This document shows, one piece after another, positions 56,861 through 64,000 of a stretch of DNA of 64,000 bases (within the stretch, counting starts at the first letter, position 1; each line of letters starts with the position of its first letter). The stretch lies in the NCBI RefSeq assembly GCF_002155965.1, contig NZ_MUMH01000065.1, positions 1 to 64,000 on the forward strand. The letters run 5' to 3'. The position numbers and the translations under genes are program-made. Origin of the DNA: Allokutzneria sp. NRRL B-24872. GTDB taxonomy: Bacteria; Actinomycetota; Actinomycetes; Mycobacteriales; Pseudonocardiaceae. Below the pieces are notes generated by a model that searched no databases, had not been told where the DNA came from, and saw only the letters and a list, made by a program, of their open reading frames with translations.

Positions 56861-57175
56861 ATGGACGCCGCCGAGGTGAGGGCCCAGGGTGACGGCCGCA
56901 CGCCGTCCGCTCCGGGCACCGGCGGCCTCAGCGGTACCGAGCAGGAGATCCTCGCCTTCGAGCGCCAGTGGTGGAAGTACGCGGGCGCGAAGGAACAGGC
57001 CATCCGGGAGCTGTTCGACATGTCGGCTACCCGGTACTACCAGCTGCTCAACACGCTGATCGAGAAGCAGGAGGCGCTGGCCGCCGACCCGATGCTGGTC
57101 CGCAGGCTGCGCCGGTTGCGCACCGGGCGCCAGCGGGTCCGCACCGCCCGCCGCCTCGGCCTCGAACCGCGCTGA
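56861..57175 (+). CDS. DUF3263 DNA-binding-like protein
   Basis: The product has 104 residues: an N-terminal flexible region, then LSGTEQEILAFERQWWKYAG, AIRELFDMSATRYYQLLNTL and an Arg-rich tail. The middle is a helix-turn-helix (the SATRYYQLLN recognition helix), suggesting DNA binding. GAGGAGCGGG directly precedes the ATG. It is next to the LytR_C gene in many actinobacteria, and the two are probably cotranscribed. Confidence 0.85.
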   Translation: MDAAEVRAQGDGRTPSAPGTGGLSGTEQEILAFERQWWKYAGAKEQAIRELFDMSATRYYQLLNTLIEKQEALAADPMLVRRLRRLRTGRQRVRTARRLGLEPR

Positions 57176-57209
57176 GCGCGATGACCGCGACGATCTGGAG
57201 GCAGCCGAG

Positions 57210-57836
57210 ATGAGTTCCGTCGAGCCGCCAAGCGCGCCCCGCCCCCTGTGGGTGGCCGGGGTCGTGGCGCTCGGAGTCGCCGCGGTCGCGCTGGCCTTCG
57301 GCGTCTTCTCCCTGTTCGGTGGGGACACGCCGACGGACCAGCTCGGGCAGCAGCAGACAACGACGACCGAACCGGCCCCGGGCAGCCCTCCGCCGCCCGC
57401 CCCGCCGACCACGTCGGAGCAGCTGCCGCAGGTGAGCACGACCGTGCCGCCCCCGGCGACGACGACCGCGCCGTCCACGACCGCGGCCCCGCCGACCAGC
57501 GCGGGTGGCGGCGGAGGCGGTGGCACGCCGGGCAAGCCGAAGACCGGCATCAGGGTCTACAACAACAGCACCATCCCCAAGCTCGCCGACCGCGCCGCGC
57601 AGGACATCCGCGAGGCCGGCTGGACCGTCGAGCAGGTGGACAACTACCCGCACGGCGTGATCTACACGACGACGGTCTACTTCACGTCGGGCACCGACGA
57701 GGAGACCACGGCGCGCACCCTCGCGGGCGAGTTCGGCATGCGCGTCGAACCGCGCTTCGACGGCATCAAGGACGCGAAGCCGGGCGTGATAGTGATCGTG
57801 ACGAAGGACTACAGGAACGCCGCCAGCGCCAAGTAG
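57210..57836 (+). CDS. Membrane-anchored LytR C-terminal-domain protein
   Basis: This 208-residue protein has a single N-terminal helix (VAGVVALGVAAVALAFGVF), a Thr/Pro/Gly-rich linker (about 40-108) and a C-terminal LytR_C domain (IRVYNNSTIPKLADRAAQDI; GTDEETTARTLAGEFG). Domains of this type are found in wall-associated proteins and may bind cell-wall glycans. It lacks the LytR-CpsA-Psr catalytic domain. It is 34 bp behind the DUF3263 gene. Confidence 0.85.
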   Translation: MSSVEPPSAPRPLWVAGVVALGVAAVALAFGVFSLFGGDTPTDQLGQQQTTTTEPAPGSPPPPAPPTTSEQLPQVSTTVPPPATTTAPSTTAAPPTSAGGGGGGGTPGKPKTGIRVYNNSTIPKLADRAAQDIREAGWTVEQVDNYPHGVIYTTTVYFTSGTDEETTARTLAGEFGMRVEPRFDGIKDAKPGVIVIVTKDYRNAASAK

Positions 57837-57846
57837 GCAGCTCGTC

Positions 57847-57874
57847 GAACCGCCCCCGGTTGTGGGGGCGGTTC
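57847..57874. terminator. Hairpin between convergent LytR_C and AAA genes
   Basis: Perfect 11-bp arms (GAACCGCCCCC and its complement) with a 6-nt loop lie 11 bp past the LytR_C stop and 6 bp before the AAA gene stop. Confidence 0.7.
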
Positions 57875-57880
57875 GCTGTG

Positions 57881-60082
57881 TCAGGGGCGCTGCGAGGACG
57901 CGTAAGCCTCCAGAGAAGCGAGCTGCGCGGGGTCCAGCGAGGGGCGCACGTTCTCGCGGGCGTGGTTGAGGTGCTTGAGCCCGACCTCCGCCGCCGACAG
58001 CGATTCGCGCATCGCGGTCAGCGCGGCCTCGCGGATCAGCGCGGCGCAGTCGGCCGCCGAGTAGCCCTCCAGCTCCCCGGCCAGTCCCGCCAGGTCCACG
58101 TCCTCGCCGAGCGGCGTGTGCTTGGCCGCCGACTTCAGGATCTCCGTGCGCGCGTCGGCGTCCGGCGGCGGCACGTAGACCAGGCGCTCCAGCCTGCCGG
58201 GCCGCAGCAGCGCCGGGTCGATCAGCTCGGGGCGGTTGGTCGCGCCGACCACGACAACGTCGTTCAGCGGCTCCACGCCGTCCAGTTCGGTCAGCAGCGC
58301 GGCCACGACGCGGTCACCGACACCGGAGTCCGATGACTGGCCACGGCGCGGCGCGAGCGCGTCCACCTCGTCGAGGAACAGCATCGCCGGAGCCGCTTCC
58401 GCCGCCCTGCGGAACAGTTCCCGCACCGCGCGCTCGGATTCACCTACCCACTTGTCGAGCAGTTCGGCACCCTTCACCGACAGCACGTTCAGCCGCCCGG
58501 ACCCCGCGAGCGCGCGCACCAGGAACGTCTTGCCGCAGCCGGGCGGACCGTAGAGCAGCACCCCGCGCGGAGGCTTGACCCCAAGGCGCGCAAAGGAATC
58601 CGGGTACTGCAACGGCCACAGCACGGCTTCGGTCAGTGACTGCTTCACCTCGGCCATGTCGCCGACCTCGTCCAGGGTGAGGCCGCCGGTGGCCAGGTTG
58701 TCCGAAGTGGACATCGAGATCGGGCGCACCGTCTCCAGCGCGCCGATCAGGTCCTCCTGGCCGATGCGCGGTTCCTCGGAGTCCCGCTGCCGCAGGGCCG
58801 CGCGCACCGCCGCCTCCCGACGCAACGCCACCAGGTCCGCCGCGACGAAGCCCGGAGTGCGGTCCGCGACGGCGGTCAGGTCGATGCCGTCCTCCAGCGG
58901 GGCGTCGCGCAACAGCACGCGCAACAGCTCCGCGCGCACGGAGCCGTCCGGCAGCGGCAGGCTCAGCTCGCGGTCGATCAGCTCGGGGCTGCGGAGCTTG
59001 GGGTGCACCGACTCCGCCGCCGAGGTGGTCGCGACGACGGCGAGCTTCGGGGTGTCGATCGCGGCGAGCAGCGCGTCAAGGACCACTGTGGACAGTGGAG
59101 GTGGATTGTTGGCCGGTAGCAACGCTTCCACGTCGGAGACCAGCAGCACGCAGGCCGTGCCGCCGCGCGCCGTGGCGACCGCGGCGTTGATCGCGTCGTG
59201 CGTGCGCTGCGAGGCGGTGGCCGCTTCGAGCGCGGCGGCGCTGGGCGCGACGAGCTCGACGACCTCGGCCTCCACCGCCGCGGCGACCGAGCGCACGAGC
59301 GTGGCCTTGCCGACCCCGGACGGCCCGGACACCAGGACGCCGAGCCGGGACTCCGCGCCGAGCTGCGCCAGCAACTCCGGCCGCCGGAACGCCAGGTCGA
59401 ACCACTCGCTCAGCCGTCGCACGGCGTCCTTGGCGCCCACCAGGTCCGGCAGCGCCAACGCGGGCTCGGCCGCTGCTTGGGGAGCCGGTGCGGCGGTGGT
59501 GGCCACGGGCGGAAGGGCGGCGGTGCGCTCACCGTCGCGCCAGCCGACCACCGTCGCGGGCTGCACGGCGACCACACCGGGCGGCTCGACGCCGGTCACG
59601 GTGAGCAGTTCGTTCGTCCACGTCATGCCGATCGCCAGGGACAGCTTGCGGCGCGCGGTGCTCACGTCGGAGCCTGGCGGCGGCGCGAGGTCCTGCGGCA
59701 GCAACGACACCGCGTCGCCGACCGTCAGCACCTTGCCCATCAACGCCAACCGCAACGTCTCCGGCGTCAGCGAGGCCGAGGCCAGGCGCGAGCCCGCCAC
59801 CGTCACCGACCGCGCCGTGGAGACCTCGACGGGCGCGACGACGACCTCCGAGTCCTCGGTCAGGCCGAGGTTGGACATCGTGATGTCGTCCACGTAGATG
59901 AAGCCGGGGGAGTGCGACCCGTCCGAGGCGGCGGCCAGCGCGGCGGTCTCCCGCGTGCCGGTCAGCCGCACCGCGTCCCACGCCCGCAACCCCAGCGCGT
60001 CCAGCACTTCGGGGTGCAACCGGACGACACCGCGGCGAGTGTCCAGCGCGGACGGGGACAACCGGATGGTCAGCGTGATCAC
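57881..60082 (-). CDS. CDC48-like AAA ATPase with a degenerate first domain
   Basis: The product has 733 residues: an N-terminal double-psi-barrel-like domain (ITLTIRLSPSALDTRRGVVR, then DAVRLTG) and two AAA modules. Module 1 (about 215-440) has P-loop GPSGVGKATLV, with Ala where Thr/Ser is expected, and VLLVSDVEALL instead of a DE Walker B. Module 2 (about 470-715) has intact GPPGCGKTFLVRAL, MLFLDEVDALAPRRG and ATNRPELIDPALLRPGRLER. That suggests module 1 binds but hydrolyses poorly, and module 2 does the work. GTG at 60082 is the likely start. It is conserved beside pssA in actinobacteria. Substrates are unknown. Confidence 0.9.
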   Translation of the reverse strand: MITLTIRLSPSALDTRRGVVRLHPEVLDALGLRAWDAVRLTGTRETAALAAASDGSHSPGFIYVDDITMSNLGLTEDSEVVVAPVEVSTARSVTVAGSRLASASLTPETLRLALMGKVLTVGDAVSLLPQDLAPPPGSDVSTARRKLSLAIGMTWTNELLTVTGVEPPGVVAVQPATVVGWRDGERTAALPPVATTAAPAPQAAAEPALALPDLVGAKDAVRRLSEWFDLAFRRPELLAQLGAESRLGVLVSGPSGVGKATLVRSVAAAVEAEVVELVAPSAAALEAATASQRTHDAINAAVATARGGTACVLLVSDVEALLPANNPPPLSTVVLDALLAAIDTPKLAVVATTSAAESVHPKLRSPELIDRELSLPLPDGSVRAELLRVLLRDAPLEDGIDLTAVADRTPGFVAADLVALRREAAVRAALRQRDSEEPRIGQEDLIGALETVRPISMSTSDNLATGGLTLDEVGDMAEVKQSLTEAVLWPLQYPDSFARLGVKPPRGVLLYGPPGCGKTFLVRALAGSGRLNVLSVKGAELLDKWVGESERAVRELFRRAAEAAPAMLFLDEVDALAPRRGQSSDSGVGDRVVAALLTELDGVEPLNDVVVVGATNRPELIDPALLRPGRLERLVYVPPPDADARTEILKSAAKHTPLGEDVDLAGLAGELEGYSAADCAALIREAALTAMRESLSAAEVGLKHLNHARENVRPSLDPAQLASLEAYASSQRP

Positions 60083-60105
60083 GCCCAAGACCCTAGCCGC
60101 CGAGG

Positions 60106-60280
60106 TACGTGCTGAATGACTCATTCGCCACGCTCAACGTGCTGAACGAGTCATTGACCACGCTCAACCACCTCAATGACTCGTTCAGCACGTTGAACCA
60201 CATGAACGAGTCATTGAGGCGGTAAAGCACTGAACGACCCGTTCAGTGCGTTGAGCGCACCGAACGGGTCGTTCGGGGTT
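60106..60280. repeat. Cluster of ~30-bp palindromic-core repeats (site 2)
   Basis: Six imperfect units of about 28-30 bp are arranged head to tail, with cores AATGACTCATT, AACGAGTCATT, AATGACTCGTT, AACGAGTCATT, AACGACCCGTT and AACGGGTCGTT. Linkers resemble CACGCTCAAC or CACGTTGAAC. One perfect inverted repeat (GCACTGAACG, ACC, CGTTCAGTGC; 60227-60249) equals that at 40082-40106. It fills the 222-bp gap between pssA and the AAA gene. Spacers are not unique, so this is not CRISPR. Confidence 0.78.
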
Positions 60281-60304
60281 CTAACGGTGGAGCGGCGGAG
60301 GGGG

Positions 60305-61246
60305 TCAGTCGCGGCGGTTGCGACGCAGACCGAGCCGGCGCCAGCTGGTGCGAGCGACCGGGCCGGGCCCCGACGTGCCGTTGCGGCGGGGGATGCGGCG
60401 CAGGCGGATCGCCGCCCCCGCCACCCGGCGCCGCAGCGGTGGCCGGATGCCGAGCCTGCGGGTGCTGCGCCGCCGGATCGCCCTGCGCTCGGCGGGCTCC
60501 ACGTCCCACGCCTCGGGGTGCCGCGAGAGCCAGTAGTAGCGGTACACCGCGTACGGGATGTGGCCCAGGTAGAAGACGACCACCACGGCGAGCATCAGGA
60601 ACGGGTAGGTCAGCAGCGCCGCACCGGCGATCCCGATGATCAGCAGGACCGGCACGATCGCCTTGGCCGGGATGCGCAGCTTCTTCAGCGAGAGCGTGGG
60701 AATCCGGCTGATCAGCAGCATCGCCACCAGCAGGGTCCACACCACCAGCACCGGCTTGGAGGACCACCAGCCCTCGGACTCCAGGCCCAGCGAGACCACC
60801 ATCGGCAGCAGCGCCAGGATCGCCCCGGCCGGAGCGGGGACGCCGACGAAGAACTCCTTGGTGAACGACGGCTGCTCGGTGTCGTCGAGCAGCGTGTTGA
60901 ACCGCGCCAGCCGCAGCACCATGCACACCGCGTAGACCAGCGCGACCAGCCAGCCGGTGCGCTCGCCGTCCCAACCCCAGATGAACAGCACGATCGCCGG
61001 CACGACGCCGAAGGAGATGCCGTCGCACAGCGAGTCCAGCTCAGCGCCGATCTTGCTGGTGGCGTCGAGCATCCGCGCCAGGCGGCCGTCGAGGCCGTCC
61101 AGCACGGCGGCGACGCCGATCGCCAGCACCGCCGCGCTGTACTCCTTGTTCAGCGTGAACTGGATCGCCGAGAGCCCGGAGCACAGCGCCAGGATGGTGA
61201 TCGCGTTCGGCAGCAGCCGCACCCCCGGGGCGGTGCGGGCGTCCAC
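60305..61246 (-). CDS. pssA: CDP-diacylglycerol-serine O-phosphatidyltransferase
   Basis: This 313-residue membrane protein has the CDP-alcohol phosphotransferase signature (DGRLARMLDATSKIG AELDSLCD: D-G-x2-A-R-x8-G-x3-D-x3-D), then eight or so hydrophobic helices. A strongly basic tail (RRAIRRRSTRRLG ... RRNRRD) follows. It makes phosphatidylserine, the substrate of Psd. The GTG start directly follows the psd stop (TAG-GTG), so the two genes are coupled. Confidence 0.92.
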   Translation of the reverse strand: MDARTAPGVRLLPNAITILALCSGLSAIQFTLNKEYSAAVLAIGVAAVLDGLDGRLARMLDATSKIGAELDSLCDGISFGVVPAIVLFIWGWDGERTGWLVALVYAVCMVLRLARFNTLLDDTEQPSFTKEFFVGVPAPAGAILALLPMVVSLGLESEGWWSSKPVLVVWTLLVAMLLISRIPTLSLKKLRIPAKAIVPVLLIIGIAGAALLTYPFLMLAVVVVFYLGHIPYAVYRYYWLSRHPEAWDVEPAERRAIRRRSTRRLGIRPPLRRRVAGAAIRLRRIPRRNGTSGPGPVARTSWRRLGLRRNRRD

Positions 61247-61957
61247 CTAGAACTCCGCGCCGGGCAGCAGACCGAGCACGGTCTCCCCGCCGATGGTCTT
61301 CTGACCGGGCTCCACGAGCACGCGGCTGCCCTTCGGCAGGTATACGTCCACGCGCGAGCCGAAGCGGATCAGGCCGTAGGTGTGCCCAGCGGCGATCTGC
61401 TGGCCCTCCTCGACGAAGCACACGATGCGGCGGGCGATGAGCCCGGCGATCTGCACCACGGCGATGTCGTGGCCCTCGGTGGTGCGCAGCAGCAGGCTGT
61501 TGCGCTCGTTGTCCTCGCTGGCCTTGTCCAGGTCGGCGGAGAGGAACTTGCCCGGCCGGTAGGAGACCTTCGCGACCTCACCGGTGGCGGGCATCCGCTG
61601 CACGTGCACGTCGAAGATCGACAGGAACACGCTGACCCTGGGCACCGGCTCCTCGCCGAGGCCCAGCTCGGCGGGCGGGACGGCGGGGCCGACCGTGGAC
61701 ACCGTGCCGTCGGCGGCGGAGACCACCAGCCCGGGGCGGGTCGGCGTGACGCGCTTGGGCTCCCGGAAGAACCAGGCGCACCAGGCGGTCACCACCATTC
61801 CGATCACGCCTGCCCTGCGGGAGAACCGCCTGATCAGGAATGTTGCGACGGCCGCGCCGAGCACGAAGGGGCGTCCGGCGGGGTGCATGGGGGGAACCGT
61901 GCTGCGGGCGAGTTCGACAAGGTGTGCGAGCGGGCCCGAACGTTCTTCCGCGGTCAT
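61247..61957 (-). CDS. psd: Phosphatidylserine decarboxylase
   Basis: This 236-residue, short-form (PSD-A) protein has two hydrophobic N-terminal helices, [39 protein letters not shown] and the self-cleavage site [15 protein letters not shown]. There the Gly-Ser bond would be split to make the pyruvoyl group. It turns phosphatidylserine into phosphatidylethanolamine. ATG 61957 is chosen; an in-frame TTG at 61996 lies inside a 10-bp-arm hairpin and is unlikely. Confidence 0.9.
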   Translation of the reverse strand: MTAEERSGPLAHLVELARSTVPPMHPAGRPFVLGAAVATFLIRRFSRRAGVIGMVVTAWCAWFFREPKRVTPTRPGLVVSAADGTVSTVGPAVPPAELGLGEEPVPRVSVFLSIFDVHVQRMPATGEVAKVSYRPGKFLSADLDKASEDNERNSLLLRTTEGHDIAVVQIAGLIARRIVCFVEEGQQIAAGHTYGLIRFGSRVDVYLPKGSRVLVEPGQKTIGGETVLGLLPGAEF

Positions 61958-61981
61958 CGTCAGGTGATCCGTGATCCTCGG

Positions 61982-62012
61982 CCGTGAAGAGAGCAAAATG
62001 GACTCTTCACGG
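61982..62012 (-). terminator. Hairpin between glsB-like gene and psd
   Basis: Perfect 10-bp arms (CCGTGAAGAG and CTCTTCACGG) with an 11-nt loop lie between the small membrane protein stop (62033) and the psd start. It may end upstream transcription or act as an RNA element before psd. No U-run is seen after the stem. Confidence 0.5.
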
Positions 62013-62032
62013 TACGCCAGCGCCCCGAGGGG

Positions 62033-62296
62033 CTATCTGCGGGACTGCACCAGCCGCACGATCACCAGCAGCAGCACCGCGCCGAGCGCCGCCACCCCGA
62101 AGCTGCCGAAGCTGAACTCGAAGTCCCACTTCTCGCCGGTCGTCAGCTTGTAGACGAGTCCGCCGAGCGCGGCGCCGACGATCCCGACGATGATGCTGAA
62201 CAGGCAGCCGAGCGGGCGCCGGTCGCGCCCGCCGACGATGAGGTTCGCCGCCCAGCCCGCGAGCGCGCCGAAGATGATCCACGAGAAGAAGCCCAC
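62033..62296 (-). CDS. GlsB/YeaQ/YmgE-type small membrane protein
   Basis: The 87-residue protein has three hydrophobic helices: MGFFSWIIFGALAGWAANLI, LGCLFSIIVGIVGAALGGLV and VAALGAVLLLVIVRLVQ. GGRDRRPLG and YKLTTGEKW loops match the transglycosylase-associated family. The role is thought to be envelope stress related. It is 4 bp behind the M48 gene stop. The GTG start is at 62296. Confidence 0.88.
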   Translation of the reverse strand: MGFFSWIIFGALAGWAANLIVGGRDRRPLGCLFSIIVGIVGAALGGLVYKLTTGEKWDFEFSFGSFGVAALGAVLLLVIVRLVQSRR

Positions 62297-62300
62297 GTGG

Positions 62301-64000
62301 TCAGCCTACGGGCGCCGCGCCCTCCTGCGCCGCAACCTCGCCGCGCGACTGGAGCACCTCCAGCACGAAGCCGACCAGCGCCTCGTACACCTCGTCGGAG
62401 GCGCTGCGCAGCTCCAGCTGGCTGCCGTCGGCCAGGTTCAGCCCGACCTTGCCGCCGCCGCTGAGGAAGCCCTTGTTGGAGCCGCCGGTGATGTCCTCCG
62501 CACCGATCCACCTGGCGTTGGGCAGCTGGCGGTTCGCCGAGGCGGAGGCCTCCACCAGCGGGGTGAGCCGCTTGCGGCGGATGCCCTGGCCCGCGCCGAC
62601 GCGGTCGGCGGACTGCTCCTTGAGCACGGTCCCGAACGGCAGCTTGAACAGCAGCAGACCCGTGTCGTAGACGAGCAGGTCGTGCCAGGCGTTGCGGCCG
62701 ATGGTCACCTGCGTCCCGAACACCTGCGTGAGCTGGGGTTCGCCGCTGATCTGCGGGTCTTCCTCGTTGGGCCAGCGCACGAAGCCCAGCGGGACGTTCA
62801 GCCGCACCAAGTGCTCCCACAGCTCGCGGACCTTGGCCGGGTCGTGCACGGCGGGCGCCACCAGCTCCTCGGCGTCGAACTCCGCGCCGTCGTCGAGCAG
62901 GCGCACCACCCACCCGCCGCCCCAGTTCAGCTCGTGCCGCACGCGGCCCTCGGCCACCAGCGCGGCCACCACCACGTCGCCGAGCAGCTCGGTGGCGACG
63001 GACCGGCACGCCCCGGCCAGCTCCTCGAACGGGATGTTCGGCTTCAGCACCGGCTTGACCAGCTGCTCGACCTCGCCCCGGCCGATCGCCTGGAGGATGT
63101 CGCCGAGCAGACCGCGCGGTGCCACCTGGCTGTCCAGCGCGGCCTTGGCCAGCATGCCCGCGCCGCGCTCGGCCGACTTCGCCCCGGCGAGCCGGACGAT
63201 ATCCGCCCACTGCGCGCGCGGACCGAGCCCCTCCTTGAGCATCGAGCCCTCGACGGCGGGGACGCTGTTCTGCGGGTCGTTGAGCAGCGACCACGCCGGC
63301 CTGGTGTCCCCTGGCGCGGGGCGGTCGGCCTGGCTCGCGATCACCGCGATGCGCTGGCGGATCGGCGGGTGGCTGTCGAAGCGCGAGGTGGGCTCGGCGT
63401 CCAACAGCTGCTCCTCCGCCCGCTCCACCCACTCCTTCTGGTTGGGGTGCAACAGGAACGCGCGGTAGCCCAGCAGCAGGTCGGGCGTGCGCCGCGCCAT
63501 CCCGGCGAGCGGGAGGTAGCGGCTGGAGTACGCGTCCCAGGTGTGGCTCAGCGTCGGCAGCTTGCGCAGCGCCGCGATGGCGACGGCCTGCCCGGAGGTG
63601 CGCACCATCGCCTGGTCCGCCTCCAGCTCCTGCTGGCGGTTCGCCGACTTGGCGACGAGCGTGTAGAGCTTCGCGTAGTTCTTGATCAGGAATCGCGCCG
63701 GACCGCCGTCCAGCCGCTGCACGGTCCGCTGGAGGGTCTCGGTGCCCCGGTAGGTGATCGCCAGCAGCCGGGTGTGGCCGCCGCTGTAGTGACCGAGTTC
63801 ATGCGCGAGCACCGAGCGCAGCTCGTCCACGCTCATCCCGGCGAGCAGCGGCAGGCCGATCATCATGTAGCGCTTGCCCGCGCGCAGACCGAGCATCCGC
63901 GAGTCCTCGGAGACCGCCGCGTTGACCTCGGGGACCAGGACGATCTCGTCGGGAGCGCGGGTCTGGACCTGCTCGGCCAGTTCGTCGACGCAGGCCCACA
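62301..64000 (-). CDS. M48-family metallopeptidase (5' end beyond window)
   Basis: The frame runs open to the window edge. The active site is LAHELGHYSGGHTR (HExxH with downstream Glu in QELEADQAMVR). Upstream visible residues are VDELAEQVQTRAPDEIVLVP then NAAVSEDSRMLGL, and SHPPIRQRIAVI lies downstream. The C-terminal about 300 residues form an extra soluble domain (GLLLFKLPFGTVLKEQS, LADGSQLELRSASDEVY) not typical of HtpX. It is probably a membrane-linked zinc protease for envelope quality control. The N-terminal membrane part lies beyond the window. Confidence 0.85.
   Translation of the reverse strand, partial: WACVDELAEQVQTRAPDEIVLVPEVNAAVSEDSRMLGLRAGKRYMMIGLPLLAGMSVDELRSVLAHELGHYSGGHTRLLAITYRGTETLQRTVQRLDGGPARFLIKNYAKLYTLVAKSANRQQELEADQAMVRTSGQAVAIAALRKLPTLSHTWDAYSSRYLPLAGMARRTPDLLLGYRAFLLHPNQKEWVERAEEQLLDAEPTSRFDSHPPIRQRIAVIASQADRPAPGDTRPAWSLLNDPQNSVPAVEGSMLKEGLGPRAQWADIVRLAGAKSAERGAGMLAKAALDSQVAPRGLLGDILQAIGRGEVEQLVKPVLKPNIPFEELAGACRSVATELLGDVVVAALVAEGRVRHELNWGGGWVVRLLDDGAEFDAEELVAPAVHDPAKVRELWEHLVRLNVPLGFVRWPNEEDPQISGEPQLTQVFGTQVTIGRNAWHDLLVYDTGLLLFKLPFGTVLKEQSADRVGAGQGIRRKRLTPLVEASASANRQLPNARWIGAEDITGGSNKGFLSGGGKVGLNLADGSQLELRSASDEVYEALVGFVLEVLQSRGEVAAQEGAAPVG

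Noticed and set aside
60106-60280. CRISPR array
   Set aside because: Spacing is regular, but the spacers are themselves similar, the repeat core is palindromic and only 11 bp, and no cas genes are nearby.
61958-61996. Earlier TTG start for psd
   Set aside because: The start would lie in the stem of a perfect hairpin, with no ribosome-binding site.

Overview
The window is 64 kb of very GC-rich DNA with actinobacterial gene content: DUF3159, DUF397, DUF3558, DUF3263 and LytR_C proteins, a two-domain AAA (CDC48-like) ATPase next to pssA/psd, and a DasR-type GlcNAc system. Codon use and family content fit Pseudonocardiales (for example the Actinosynnema/Lentzea/Kutzneria/Amycolatopsis neighbourhood). 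I cannot name a species. The stretch looks chromosomal. I saw no phage, integrase, transposase, rRNA, tRNA or CRISPR array.

Layout. 1-2.2 kb: the end of a sugar-ABC operon headed by a ROK regulator, cut by the window edge. 2.3-13.8 kb: cell-surface and secreted proteins, namely a membrane protein, an HTH-TM-ricin-like protein, a 1466-residue DUF11-repeat adhesin with a C-terminal LADTG sorting signal, two duplicated small secreted proteins and a large subtilisin-like protease, plus a GlcNAc-kinase-like gene. 14.1-22.3 kb: an eight-gene operon encoding a complete non-phosphorylated L-fucose-type pathway (aldose dehydrogenase, lactonase, dehydratase, SDR dehydrogenase, diketo-acid hydrolase) with its own ABC importer. 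A GntR/FCD regulator at 26.5 kb is its likely controller, because promoter motifs are shared. 22.4-27.2 kb: an M23 peptidase, a small secreted protein, a LuxR-type giant regulator and the GntR gene. 27.4-38.5 kb: the amino-sugar regulon. nagA (with a dre operator) and the dasA-dasB-dasC-hexosaminidase-SIS operon face dasR across two dre operators. A small azoreductase/SnoaL/epimerase operon, whose epimerase is broken, sits between nagA and the das genes. 38.5-45.1 kb: MFS exporter, a decayed Imm1 immunity gene next to a repeat cluster, a threonine dehydratase-like enzyme and two secreted S1 proteases.

45.2-56.1 kb: thiamine genes in two TPP-riboswitch-controlled units (thiO-thiS-thiG and thiC-thiD) plus thiE. 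Between them lie a DUF3558 lipoprotein, a one-domain voltage-gated channel, a tandem GNAT acetyltransferase and a membrane KAP-type NTPase. 56.1-64 kb: peptide deformylase, DUF3263, LytR_C protein, two-domain AAA ATPase, phosphatidylserine synthase and decarboxylase, a GlsB/YeaQ-type small membrane protein and an M48 metallopeptidase that runs off the window.

The most unusual signals are not genes. One is the palindrome GTCCACWGTGGAC and its close variants, scattered through coding regions in all three reading frames. The other is a family of roughly 30-bp imperfect repeats with a palindromic core, found at two distant intergenic sites. Neither is explained by the encoded proteins.
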